Positions 50,783 to 60,700 of a stretch of DNA of 64,000 nt are shown here, in pieces. The stretch covers positions 17,511 to 81,510 of the forward strand of contig CAWDAI010000004.1 of the NCBI GenBank assembly GCA_963800275.1, read 5' to 3'. Numbering within the stretch: the stretch's first letter is position 1; every line of letters starts with the position of its first letter. The DNA is from JAFMJV01 sp963800275. GTDB lineage: Bacteria > Chloroflexota > Limnocylindria > Limnocylindrales > CSP1-4. Both the position numbers and the translations under genes were made by a program. The notes beneath the pieces are model-generated. The model saw nothing but the letters and a program-made list of their open reading frames with translations, was not told the DNA's origin and made no database searches.

Positions 50783-51862
50783 TTGCAGTACGCTGCCCAC
50801 CGGGGTTCCACACCTCCCCGCGTGGCAGTCATCGAGGACGACGCCGCCGTCCGGCGCGTCCTGGGCCGTATCCTCGAAGACGCCGGCTATGGCGTCCTTG
50901 CGATGGGTGACGGCGAGACGGGACTGCGCGCGGTCATCGAGCATCAACCCGACATGCTCATCCTGGATCTGACCCTGCCCGGCATGGACGGCCTGGAGAT
51001 CTGCCGGCGTCTGCGATCCGACCCCCGGACCGTGACCCTGCCCATCATCGTGCTCACCGCCCATACCTCCACGAGTGACATGGTGGCCGCGCTCGATGCC
51101 GGGGCGGATGACTTCGTGACCAAACCATTCCAGCAGGTCGAGCTGCTGGCGCGACTGCGCAGCTCCTTCCGCACGCGCGAGGTCATCCGGCGCATGGAAC
51201 AGGCGCATGACATCGTCGTCGCGCTGGCCAACGCGGTCGAGGCCAAGGACCTCGGGCTCAAGGACCACTGCCGCTACCTCGCCTACCGTTCGGCGCGCCT
51301 GGCGGCCTTCGTGGGGCTGCGCGACGGCGAGCTGGAGGGCGTGGCCTACGGTGCGCTGCTCCACGACATCGGCAAGATCGGTATCAGCGAGCACGTGCTG
51401 CACAAGCCGGGACCCCTGACCGATGACGAGTTCCGGGTGATGCGCGAGCATCCCGAGATCGGTGAGCGTATCTGCGATCCCCTGCGCATGTCGCGCGACT
51501 TCACGCCCATCATCCGACACCACCACGAGCGCTGGGATGGGACCGGCTACCCCGATGGGATCGCTGGCGAGCGGATCCCGCTGGGCGCGCGCATCGTCGC
51601 GCTCGCGGACGCCTTCGATGCCATCGTCCGCGGCCGTCCGTACCGGGCAGCCCGGACGGTGGAGGAAGCCTTCGATGAGCTCCGGAAGCACTCCGGCGGT
51701 CAGTTCGATCCGGGTCTTGTGCCCCTCTTCATCGAGGAGGTCGGCCGCGAGGATGCGGGTATCGAGCCCAACGTGGAGCTGCCGCGCGTGGCCCTCCTGA
51801 CGCACGAATCGCCGATCACGCTCGGCACCGTCCTCGAGGCCTCGACCGTTCGCATCGCCTGA
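50783..51862 (+). CDS. response regulator with HD-GYP c-di-GMP phosphodiesterase domain
   Basis: An RpfG-like protein of about 359 residues. The receiver domain has acidic pair VIEDDAAVRR, phospho-Asp in MLILDLTLPGMDGLE and Lys in VTKPFQQVELL. The HD-GYP domain has LLHDIGKIGISEHVL, HPEIGERI and IIRHHHERWDGTGYPDGI, all metal and GYP residues present, so it should hydrolyse c-di-GMP. The start is taken as TTG at 50783, because GGAGGGAG (50770-50777) stands before it and lies inside the longer GTG reading from 50768. Followed 24 bases later by a plsC-like gene. The cognate histidine kinase is not in the window. Confidence 0.92.
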   Translation: MQYAAHRGSTPPRVAVIEDDAAVRRVLGRILEDAGYGVLAMGDGETGLRAVIEHQPDMLILDLTLPGMDGLEICRRLRSDPRTVTLPIIVLTAHTSTSDMVAALDAGADDFVTKPFQQVELLARLRSSFRTREVIRRMEQAHDIVVALANAVEAKDLGLKDHCRYLAYRSARLAAFVGLRDGELEGVAYGALLHDIGKIGISEHVLHKPGPLTDDEFRVMREHPEIGERICDPLRMSRDFTPIIRHHHERWDGTGYPDGIAGERIPLGARIVALADAFDAIVRGRPYRAARTVEEAFDELRKHSGGQFDPGLVPLFIEEVGREDAGIEPNVELPRVALLTHESPITLGTVLEASTVRIA

Positions 51863-51886
51863 GACCACGCCACCGCGCAGGATCGG

Positions 51887-52618
51887 ATGACCACCACGAC
51901 GCGCGCGCCAGGAGCCGTCCGCTACCATGCCGTGCGGCTCGTGCTCAAGGCCGTCACCGGCGCCTATGTCCGGACGCGCCTGCTCGATGCCGAGCGCATC
52001 CCGCACGAGGGGCCGTACATCATCTGCTTCAACCATCCCTCGTGGCTGGATCCCGTCTTCTTTGCGGCACACTGGCCCGACCGCGAGCGGAAGCTCTACA
52101 TCTTCGGTCCTCGCGAGCGCGACATGAGCCGGGGCCTGCGCAATCACCTGATCACCTGGACCCGCCGGGGCGTGCCCTTCAAGCCCGACGCGGACGACGT
52201 GATGGACGCCACCCGTCGGGCCGTGGCCGTACTGAAGGATGGTGATTGCCTGGCCATCGCCGGTGAGGGCCGACTGAGCGATCACGAGGGCGAGATCCTG
52301 CCGCTCGAGACCGGCCTGGCCCACTTCGCCAGACTGGCTGACGCGCCGATCCTGCCCGTGGCCGTCGTGGGCACGCGCTGGGTCTCGTTCGGCAGCGAAG
52401 TGACCATCAAGGTCGGGCGCGCCGTGCACCCAGGTGACTATGCCGGAGGTCGAGCCGGTGCCCGGGCCATGACGGTGGCGGTCGAGCACGAGCTGCGTGA
52501 CTTGTTGCGGGGCGTGGTCGATCGCGACCCTCCTGGCTGGTTCGGTCGCGCAGTCTCGGAGGCCTTCAACGACCGCCCCTGGCTGGATGAGGAGGAAGGC
52601 CCCGAGGCGGAGGGGTGA
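51887..52618 (+). CDS. 1-acyl-glycerol-3-phosphate acyltransferase-like protein (PlsC family)
   Basis: A 243-residue lysophospholipid acyltransferase-family protein. The catalytic HX4D motif is in ICFNHPSWLDPVFF, and the EGxR-type motif is in AIAGEGRLSDHEGE. It probably acylates lysophosphatidate in phospholipid synthesis at the inner membrane face. The ATG at 51887 has AGGA nearby. It follows the HD-GYP gene, probably in one transcript, and converges on the lysozyme gene 9 bases on. Confidence 0.85.
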   Translation: MTTTTRAPGAVRYHAVRLVLKAVTGAYVRTRLLDAERIPHEGPYIICFNHPSWLDPVFFAAHWPDRERKLYIFGPRERDMSRGLRNHLITWTRRGVPFKPDADDVMDATRRAVAVLKDGDCLAIAGEGRLSDHEGEILPLETGLAHFARLADAPILPVAVVGTRWVSFGSEVTIKVGRAVHPGDYAGGRAGARAMTVAVEHELRDLLRGVVDRDPPGWFGRAVSEAFNDRPWLDEEEGPEAEG

Positions 52619-52627
52619 GCGCGCCGG

Positions 52628-54322
52628 CTACCGGCGGCGATCGAGCACGAGCACGCCATCGAGCCAGACCGTCGAGCCCGAGGACCTCGCATCGCCGGTG
52701 CCGGTCGCGCGGAGCTTGAGCACGTGCCTGCCGCGGCTGACGTTGCGCACGTAGGTGATCCGGCGTTGGTCAGCCTTGGCGGCATAGAGGTCGATGGTTT
52801 CGACGCGCTTGCCGTCGACGATGACCGCGAGGCGCCCGCCGCTCGGTCCGCGCCGGACGACGATCGCGAACTGCTCGCCCCTGAACGCCACGCGCGCCTG
52901 CGCACCCCGGACGCTGGTGCGGGCGAGCGTCCGCCCAAGTGCCGCCTGGGCACGGGCGACCTTCCACTTGCCGCTGAAGCGCACGCCATCCTGGCTAGCC
53001 CGCAGGTCGATGACCGAGAACCGGGGGCCGAGCGCCTTGCGCGCGGAGTTGCCCGCGACGTCCCTGGCGACACCGACGGTGGTGCAGCCCGATCGGTTGA
53101 GCCTGGTCTTCGTCACCAGCACTGGGCCGGGACCGCTGCTGGAAGCCCGTTTGGTCCCGGCGCAGCGTGCGCGCAGCGCGACCGACTTGAGACCGGACCG
53201 TGCGTCCTTGGCCTTCACCGTCGCCGTGATGGGCACGCGTGTCGCAGACCGCTCCATGCGAGCTCCCCCGCGGATGCTGAGCCGGGGACCGCTGAGCGAG
53301 GGCCGCTTGGTGTCGAGCCGGATGTCGTCGCGCAGGATCGGCGACTTGACGTTCTTGCTGTTGCGGAGCTGGATCCGGACGTCCTGCTCGCCCTGCCCCG
53401 GACCAAGCTGGAGGCTGTAGCGTCGCTGGTACGGCTGCCACGCACCGAAGGCCTGGTCTCCCACGGCGTGGCGAACCTCCTTGCCGTCGTAGCCGATGAG
53501 GTCAGCTTGCACGGTCGTCGAGTTCGTCCATGTCGCGCCCTGGTCAAGCCGCATCGGTCGCTGCCGTTCGAGGCTCAATGAGCGCATGTCGGACGAGTAC
53601 ACGTTGCCGTCGAGGTTGGGGCCGCCATCGAACTTGATCTGGCCGAACTGCCAGAACGTCCATTTGGTCCAGCCGCGCGGCATGTAGATGCGGTCGCACG
53701 ACCAGCACGCCACCCAGAGCGGGTGGTCCCCGAAATCGGCCGGCGCACCGACCACGCGCTCCCACATGTTCTGGCTGGTGTAGATCATGGGGTAGCGCCC
53801 GGTCTGCCGGTAGATCTCGTTGACCATGTCGCGCAGGCGGATCCTCGCCGCCGCCTTGTTCGGGGTCCCCAGCCCCTGCAGGTACTCGACGTCGATCACC
53901 AGTGGTAGCAGTCGTGTGAGGCCGCTGGTGCCGCGGACCGTGGCCAGGAAGTGGCGGGCCTGCTTGGTCCCGTCCAGCCGATAGTCGAAGAAGTGGTAGG
54001 CCCCCGCGAGCACGCCCGCGGCCCGGGCATCGGCGGTGTGCTGGCGGTAGGTCCAGTCGATGAACGAGGTGCCCTGGGTCGCCTTCGAGAACACGAAGCG
54101 CGTGCCCAGCTGCTTGAGGTAACCGAAGTCCGGTACGTCATTCCAGTGGCTGACATCGAGACCCTGGAGGCCCGCCGGCGTCGGCCATGGCGTCGGTGTC
54201 GGGGTCGGCGTTGGTGTGGGAGTGGGTGTCGGTGACGGGGTCGGCTCGGCCACGTAGTACGGGGAGCCAGCGGGGCCACTGGTGTCGCCCGAGGGCTTGG
54301 CTCCTGCCGCACTGGCCATCAC
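52628..54322 (-). CDS. GH25 lysozyme module with Ig-like tail, probable C-terminal half of a protease-lysozyme
   Basis: After a PTPTPTP linker, the GH25 domain starts GLQGLDVSHWNDVPDF, with active-site Asp and DxE in LLPLVIDVEYLQG, and AYHFFDYRLDG and WVACWSCD on the barrel. It should cleave peptidoglycan beta-1,4 links. Two beta-rich modules follow: one with a Cys pair (RARCAGTKR...SGCTTVGVARD) and a C-terminal one (ARVAFRGEQFAIVVRRGPSG...VWLDGVLVLDRR). The ATG at 54322 has no signal peptide, while the upstream S8 protease frame degenerates exactly here, so the two are probably one secreted protein split by an indel. Confidence 0.8.
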   Translation of the reverse strand: MMASAAGAKPSGDTSGPAGSPYYVAEPTPSPTPTPTPTPTPTPTPWPTPAGLQGLDVSHWNDVPDFGYLKQLGTRFVFSKATQGTSFIDWTYRQHTADARAAGVLAGAYHFFDYRLDGTKQARHFLATVRGTSGLTRLLPLVIDVEYLQGLGTPNKAAARIRLRDMVNEIYRQTGRYPMIYTSQNMWERVVGAPADFGDHPLWVACWSCDRIYMPRGWTKWTFWQFGQIKFDGGPNLDGNVYSSDMRSLSLERQRPMRLDQGATWTNSTTVQADLIGYDGKEVRHAVGDQAFGAWQPYQRRYSLQLGPGQGEQDVRIQLRNSKNVKSPILRDDIRLDTKRPSLSGPRLSIRGGARMERSATRVPITATVKAKDARSGLKSVALRARCAGTKRASSSGPGPVLVTKTRLNRSGCTTVGVARDVAGNSARKALGPRFSVIDLRASQDGVRFSGKWKVARAQAALGRTLARTSVRGAQARVAFRGEQFAIVVRRGPSGGRLAVIVDGKRVETIDLYAAKADQRRITYVRNVSRGRHVLKLRATGTGDARSSGSTVWLDGVLVLDRRR

Positions 54323-56426
54323 TCAGCGCCTGGGCGAGGTCCAGGATGCCGATGCCGTCCACATCCGTCGGCTGGGCGGTGGTCGAGAGCCGACGAGCGA
54401 TGTCCGACGGCGCTGCGCCGGTGGCCAGGAGGAGGGCTGCGGCCCCGGCGACCTCGGCTGCGGCGGCGGAGGTGCCCCGGATATTGATCGTCTTCCCACC
54501 GACCGCCAAGGTCGGGATGTCCACCCCTGGCGCCGCCATGTAGGTACTCGGGCCGCGATCACTGAAGGCCGCGATCAGCGGGTCCTTCCGCGAGGCCGCC
54601 ACACCGATCACGCCCGGGTAACCCGCCGGGTAGCTTGCCGCGGTCGAAGCCTCGTTGCCCACGGAGGCGACGACGACGATCCCGGCGTCGAGGGCAGCAT
54701 CGACGGCATCCTGGAGCGCGGACGATCGGTTACGGCCGCTGAAGGCCATGAGCATGACATCTGCCCCGGTGTCGATGGCCCGCTGGATGCCGGCGATGAT
54801 CTCGGAGTCATGGCCGGAGCCATCCGCGCCGATGACCGTGATGGGACGGATGCGGACGCCGTCATAGGCCACGCCGGCGATGCCCTCGTCGTTGTCCGTT
54901 TCCGCGGCCGCGATGCCGGCCATCCAGGTGCCGTGACCGTTGGGGTCGCTGGAGGCGACATCGACGACCCCGTCGAGGTCGGGATGCGAGGGATCGACCC
55001 CCGTGTCGAGAATGGCGAGGGTGACCGTGTCCACCAGCGGCGGCTGCAGGACCCAGACTTCGTCCCAGCGGATGCCCGCCCGGTCCCCCGAAAGGTTCCA
55101 CTGCTGCCCGAAGTCATAGTCGCTCGGGTTGGCATTGACCGTGCGCCGGTAATCGGGATCGACGCTCCTGACCGATGGGTCGTTGCGCAGTGCGGCGACG
55201 GCCTTGGCCCGGTTCGACGCGGGCAACGTCACCTTGCGCATGTCCGCACGTCCGAGGGCCCGGCCGGGCGTGCCGCCCGCGCGCTCGACGATGCCGCGCT
55301 GCCGCGCCTTGCCCGTGCCGGACTCGAAAGTCACGATGAACGGCTCGGTCGCGACCGCCGGGCTGGGCGTCTCCTTCGTGGCCTGCCGGGGCGGTTCTTT
55401 GGTGTTCGCCCCCTGGTCGTTCGCCTTCTCGGCGCGCCGGGTCTCGGCCTGCTCCACCGCAGGCGGAGGCTTTTTCGTCGAGCGCTTCGCAGGAGCTGGC
55501 GGGGCCGACTTCGACGGAGCGGCAGTGGATTTGGCTGGCCCCTTCTTCCTGCTCTGGCCCTCGGCCTTCTTCCCCTGGCGCTTGCTCTCGATCTTCGGCT
55601 GCACCGGCTTCTTCTCGACCCGCTTGGCCTGGCCCTTGCTCTCGGCCGCCTTCTTCGCCGGCTTGGCGGGTTGCTGGGCGGCGACGTCGTCGATCGCCAG
55701 CGTGGCCGTGGCGCTGAGCTCGCCGAGCTCGGCCGTGATCAACGTCTGGGCGATGACCGCGTCGGCGGAGAGCCGAACCTTCTTGCCGTGGTCAGGCGCG
55801 AACGATGCGGCACCCGCGTCCCGCACCGACCATGTCGTGGCCTTGGCGGGCGAGCAGGTGTCGTCGTCGGTGCCAGGCTCCCCGTCCGGGCCGCGCGGGT
55901 GGCTGTCGCCCACGGCGCAGACCCAAGCGCTGAGCGCCTGCTTGTCCCCCAGCGCGAGCGTCAGTGCATGGGGCTGGATGACGAGCTGACGCGATCCCGA
56001 GCGCGGATCACCCACCCCGGCGCTGCCCTTGTCGGGCTTGGAGCCACCGATCGGTCCAGCCGCCGTCTCCGCCTGGGCTGGCCCCTGTCGCGGGCTCTCG
56101 TCCTGTGCGGCAAGCGGCGTAAACGTGGCCATGCCCGCCGACATCGGCACGGCCAGGCTGAGGGCCATGATCGTGCGCGTGATGCGACCCGGCCGCGCGG
56201 ACGGGTTTCTGCGCCGTCCCGGAGGCGTGCGCAGACGACGGGACCACGACCGTCGTTCCCGAGAGGCCTCACCTTCGGCCGCTCGGGGCATGCCGAAGTC
56301 GCGCTCATGCCGTTGCATCTGGCGGAGCAGGGCCACATCGGACGCACGCGGCACGAGCGTGTCGCGAGCAAGAGGCGTCGGTCCTGGGCCTCGCATCTGT
56401 GTGAGGCGCATGGCTGGGGCGCGCAT
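54323..56426 (-). CDS. subtilisin-like S8 serine protease, probable N-terminal half of a protease-lysozyme
   Basis: The export region is long and Arg-rich with hydrophobic core IMALSLAVPMSAGMATF. A Cys-containing domain (ALSAWVCAVGDSHPRGPDGE) and a Lys/Ala-rich stretch follow, then an I9-type prodomain (PFIVTFESGTGKARQR). The S8 domain has catalytic Asp in LAILDTGVDPSHPDLDG, His in NGHGTWMAGIAA, oxyanion Asn in VASVGNEAST and Ser in IRGTSAAAAEVAG. After LAQALSDG the frame yields 60 implausible residues to 54138, whereas the other frame continues into a PT linker and GH25 lysozyme. The start at 56426 is uncertain; SD-like AAGGGAGGG lies 13 bases away and a TACACT box at 56487. Confidence 0.82.
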
Positions 56427-56486
56427 GGGCGCGGTGCTGCCCTCCCTTTGGTCCAGCCCGCAGGGTCACGGCTGGGCAAGGGCCAA

Positions 56487-56492
56487 AGTGTA
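56487..56492 (-). promoter_or_regulatory. -10 box (TACACT) upstream of the S8 protease gene
   Basis: Minus-strand TACACT about 60 bases before the ATG at 56426, giving a short leader containing AAGGGAGGG. Confidence 0.4.
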
Positions 56493-56548
56493 CGTGGGCT
56501 TCCGGATATGCACTACCCACGCCACATCTGTATGGGAAAGGGGGTCGG

Positions 56549-57232
56549 TCAGAGCATGCAGACACCCGAGGCTTCGGGCAGCTGACCCGTCCGTAGTCGG
56601 CGCAGGATCGCCCGCGTTCTCAGGGGATACCGCTCCGCGAGCAGGTCACCGAATTCCCGCATGACGCGGCGATTGCCCTTCGTATCTGCCACCAGCAGGA
56701 TGACGCGGTCGGCCCCCGCGTCGCGCAGCTTGCGGGCGATGCGACGGTCGGTAGCCTGCAGATCGGCGATGACCGTCTCGGCCTCCAGCTTGCACGTGTC
56801 GCCATCGGCCGTGGCGAGCTCCCCATCCCATGCCCGCAGATCACCCTCGAGCCCGAGTGGCACCTCCAGGCGCATGCGGATCGAGGTCGCGAGTCGCGCG
56901 CGGAAGCGGGCCAGGAGACGAGCGTGGGCAGCGTCGCGAAGCGGCGGGCCGTCGGGGTACGGTTTCGCGCTCAATCTCATGCCGAGTACCGTGAAGATCG
57001 TGACCAGCGTCCGCATCGACACTCGTGGCGCGTGTCCACGCTCGAACCTGCTCAACTGGGCGCGTGAGATTCCTGTCGCCTCCTCCATCGTGCGCAAGCT
57101 CAGGCCTGTGGCCTCTCGCGCGATGCGCGCCTCATATCCGAGCTGCTGAAGGGTACGGTCGGCGCGGGTGGCCGCGCGGTCGCGGCGTCGGTAGCTGCTG
57201 GGCATCCACCAAGCCTGACGGCGCTGGGCCAT
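56549..57232 (-). CDS. XRE-family helix-turn-helix regulator with an uncharacterised C-terminal domain
   Basis: About 227 residues. The helix-turn-helix is LSLRTMEEATGISRAQLSRF near residues 45-65. The C-terminal half has a motif array DLRAWDGELATADGDTCKLE, IADLQATDRRIARKLRDAGA and VILLVADTKGNRRVM, compatible with a restriction-endonuclease-like or related sensor fold; no certain family. Starts at 57250 (GTG), 57232 (ATG) and 57205 (ATG) are all possible. Three 19-bp tandem repeats upstream (57295-57350) look like an operator, hinting at autoregulation. It stands alone between the protease gene and dnaE. Confidence 0.75.
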   Translation of the reverse strand: MAQRRQAWWMPSSYRRRDRAATRADRTLQQLGYEARIAREATGLSLRTMEEATGISRAQLSRFERGHAPRVSMRTLVTIFTVLGMRLSAKPYPDGPPLRDAAHARLLARFRARLATSIRMRLEVPLGLEGDLRAWDGELATADGDTCKLEAETVIADLQATDRRIARKLRDAGADRVILLVADTKGNRRVMREFGDLLAERYPLRTRAILRRLRTGQLPEASGVCML

Positions 57233-57294
57233 CGGTGGCTTTGACCGCACTTGGCGGTGGCTTTGACTGCATCGCTTCCCACCGGCGACCAGCG

Positions 57295-57350
57295 ATCCAA
57301 CAGGGACCCGCTATCCAACAGCGACTCTGCTATCCAACAGCGACTCTGCT
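57295..57350. repeat. three tandem 19-bp repeats, operator-like
   Basis: ATCCAACAGGGACCCGCT (57295-57312), then two exact copies of ATCCAACAGCGACTCTGCT (57313-57331, 57332-57350). They sit 45-145 bases upstream of the possible regulator starts, on the side facing dnaE. Confidence 0.85.
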
Positions 57351-57461
57351 TCACCTGTCTCGTGGACGTCGCCAGTCGTCCGCCGGACGACACTGATCGT
57401 CGGCATCGTGGTGGTCACAAGCGCTGTTTGGCGCTCCACGAGGGACGAATGACGCCCGAAG

Positions 57462-57484
57462 CCGCCGGATCGCAGGTCCGGCGG
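57462..57484. terminator. hairpin in the regulator-dnaE gap
   Basis: CCGCCGGA-TCGCAGG-TCCGGCGG, an 8-base-pair perfect stem. It does not follow any known gene end, so its role is unclear. The following 57,545-57,645 is C-rich low-complexity DNA with AGGCCCCCAGCGCC-like units and a repeated CCACGACCCATG. Confidence 0.4.
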
Positions 57485-57711
57485 TCGACTGGCGCTCGGG
57501 GTGGGACAAGAGAACGAGAAGGCCCCACACGCGAGCTCCCGGGCAGAGAAAGCGCCCCGAGCCCCCAGGCCCCCAGCGCCCCAGGCCCCCAGCGCCTCAC
57601 GCCCCAGGCCCCGGCCTCCACGACCCATGCGCCACGACCCATGAGTCCGAGACCCAGGCAGCTGACCGACCGCACTGTGCATCGGGTCATGACGGCCACC
57701 GCCTCGGGGGC

Positions 57712-57717
57712 TACCAT
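57712..57717 (+). promoter_or_regulatory. -10 box (TACCAT), leaderless type
   Basis: Ends 9 bases before the dnaE GTG at 57727; no Shine-Dalgarno is seen. Confidence 0.45.
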
Positions 57718-57726
57718 GGGCCTCCC

Positions 57727-60700
57727 GTGCCCATCGCTCCGAACGACTTCGTCCATCTCCATCTGCACTCGGAGTTCAGCCTGCTCGACGGTCTCGGTCG
57801 CGTGAACGACATCGTCAGCGAGGCCTCGGCTCACGGCTTCGATGCGTTGGCCATCACCGACCACGGCTCCCTCTATGGGGCCATGGCCTTCTACCAGGCC
57901 TGCCGCAAGAAGCAGATCAAGCCGATCATCGGCGTGGAGGCCTACGTCGCCCGCCGCTCGATGTTCGACCGCGAGGGACGCTCGGAGCAGAACTACTCGC
58001 ACATCACGCTGTGGGCCCGGGACTGGACCGGCTACCAGAACCTGTGCCGCATCATCACCGAGGCGCATCTCGACGGCTACTACTACAAGCCGCGCCTGGA
58101 TCGCGAGCTGCTCAACAAGTACCGCGAAGGCCTGATCGGCGGCTCCGCCTGCCTCGGTGGCGAGGTGGCCAAGGCGCTGGAGGTCGACGACTACGAGAAC
58201 GCCCGGTCGATCGTCGGGGCCTATCGCGACATCCTCGGTGCGGACGGTTTCTGGCTGGAGATGATGGATCACGGCCTGCCGGAGCAGCGGGCGCTCAACA
58301 AGAAGCTGCTCCGACTCAGCGAGCAGACCGGCGCGGGCGTGGTCGCCACCAACGACCTGCACTACGTGCGCAAGGACCAGCACGAGGCGCACGACGTGCT
58401 GCTGTGCGTGGGCACCGGCTCCAACCTGGACACGCCCAACCGACTGCGCTTCGAGACCGACGAGTTCTACCTCAAGTCGGCCGCCGAGATGGAGGCCCTC
58501 TTCCAGGATGTGCCCGAAGCGCTGACCAACAGCAAGCACATCGCCGACATGACGGACCTGCAGATCACCTTCGGGGAGCTGCGCCTGCCGCACTTCCCGG
58601 TGCCCGAGGGCTACACCGTCGAGTCCTGGCTGCGCGAAGAGTGCCAGCGGGGCCTGCGGGAACGCTACGGCGAGGTCACCGAGGCCCTCCAGGAGCGGCT
58701 CGACTACGAGCTCGGCGTCATCATCAAGATGGGCTATGCGGCCTACTTCCTGATCGTGGCCGACTTCGTGCGCTATGCCCGGAGCGAGGGCATCGCCACC
58801 ACCTGTCGTGGCTCGGCTCCCGGCTCGATCGTGACCTACACGCTCGGCATCACGCCGGTCGATCCCATCCTCTACGGCCTGCCCTTCGAGCGGTTCCTCA
58901 ACCCTGACCGCGTGACCATGCCGGACATCGACGTCGACTTCGAGGACGCCCGCCGCGACGAGGTCATCAACTACGTCACGCGCAAGTACGGCCAGGACCA
59001 CGTGGCCCAGATCATCACCTTCGGCACGATGCTCGCCCGTGCCGCGGTCCGCGATGTCGGCCGGGTCATGGGCTACGGCTACGGCGAGGTGGATCGGATC
59101 GCCAAGGCCATCCCCGACACGCTCGGCATCAGCCTCCACGAGGCCCTGGGGCAGGCCCCGCCGTTCCGCGAGATGTACGAGGGCGACCAGGGCATCCACA
59201 AGATGATCGACATCGCCAAGCAGCTCGAGGGCGTGGCTCGCAACGCCTCGACCCACGCGGCCGGCATCGTCATCAGCCGCGAGCCCCTGACCGAGCTCAT
59301 GCCCCTGCAGCGCGCGACCAACTCCGACGCGCTCATGACCCAGTTCGAGATGCACGGGGTGGAAGCGCTGGGCCTGCTCAAGTTCGACTTCCTGGGGCTC
59401 TCCAACCTGACCATCCTGCGCCAGGCGGTCGATACCATCCGCGAGCACGCCGGCGTGGACATCGACCTCGACGCGATCCCGCTCGACGATGCCAAGACCT
59501 TCACGCTCCTGAGCCAGGGCGAGACGACCGGCGTGTTCCAGCTCGAGTCCGCCGGCATGCGCCGCTACATCAAGGAGCTCCGACCGACCTCCGTCTACGA
59601 TCTCGCGGCCATGGTCGCGCTCTTCCGGCCGGGCCCGATGGACAACATCCCGGCCTACATCCGGCGCAAGCACGGACAGGAGAAGGTCACCTACCTCCAC
59701 CCGCTCCTGGAGCCCTACCTGGAGAAGACGTACGGCATCTTCGTCTACCAGGAGGACATCATGGCCGCGGCCATCGCCCTGGGGGGCTTCACCGGCCCGG
59801 AGGCGGACACGCTCGGTTACGCCATCCGCAAGAAGAAGTCGGACGTGCTCCAGGCGCAGAAGGAGAAGTTCTTCCGGCAGGCCGCCGACCGGGGCATCGA
59901 GCGCGGCGTCATCGAAGCGGTCTTCAAGGCCTTCGAGCCCTTCGAGCGCTACGGCTTCAACAAGGCCCACGCCACCTGTTATGGGCTCATCGCCTACCAG
60001 ACCGCCTATCTCAAGGCCAACTACCCGGTCGAGTACATGACCAGCGTGCTCACGGCCTTCCGGGACAAGACGGAGAAGGTCGCAGGCGCCATCGCGGAGT
60101 GCCGGCGCCTGGGCATCGAGGTGCTCGGGCCGGACATCCGCTCCAGCCATGTCGATTTCACCGTGGAGGGCGACTCGATCCGCTTCGGCCTGCTGGCCGT
60201 CAAGAACGTGGGCGAGGGTGCCATCCACTCGATCATCGATGCACGCGAGCAGGGGGGCGAGTTCACGTCGCTGGCCGACCTCTGCGCCCGGGTGGACCTG
60301 AGACTCGTCAACAAGCGCGTGATGGAGGCGCTGATCAAGGTCAACGCGTTGAGCTTCCTGGGCCACGCGGCCCAGCTTCTCGCTGGACTGGATGAGGCCA
60401 TGGGCTACGGCCAGGCCCAGGCGCGCGACCGGGCCACCGGCCAGGGCTCGCTCTTCGACATGCTCGGAGACGAGGCGGATAGCGGCCTCGCCCAGCGCCT
60501 GCCGACCGTGACCGAGGCACCCCCGCGCGAGCGCCTGCGCTGGGAGAAGGAGCTGCTCGGGCTGTACCTGTCCGATCACCCCCTCGGTGAGCTGGCCGAG
60601 GAGATGGGTGGCTACGTCGATACCTGGACCGGGGACATCGGCGCCGACCTGGACCAGGAACGGGTGGTCGTCGGGGGCATGGCCGTGGGCATCCGCCGCG

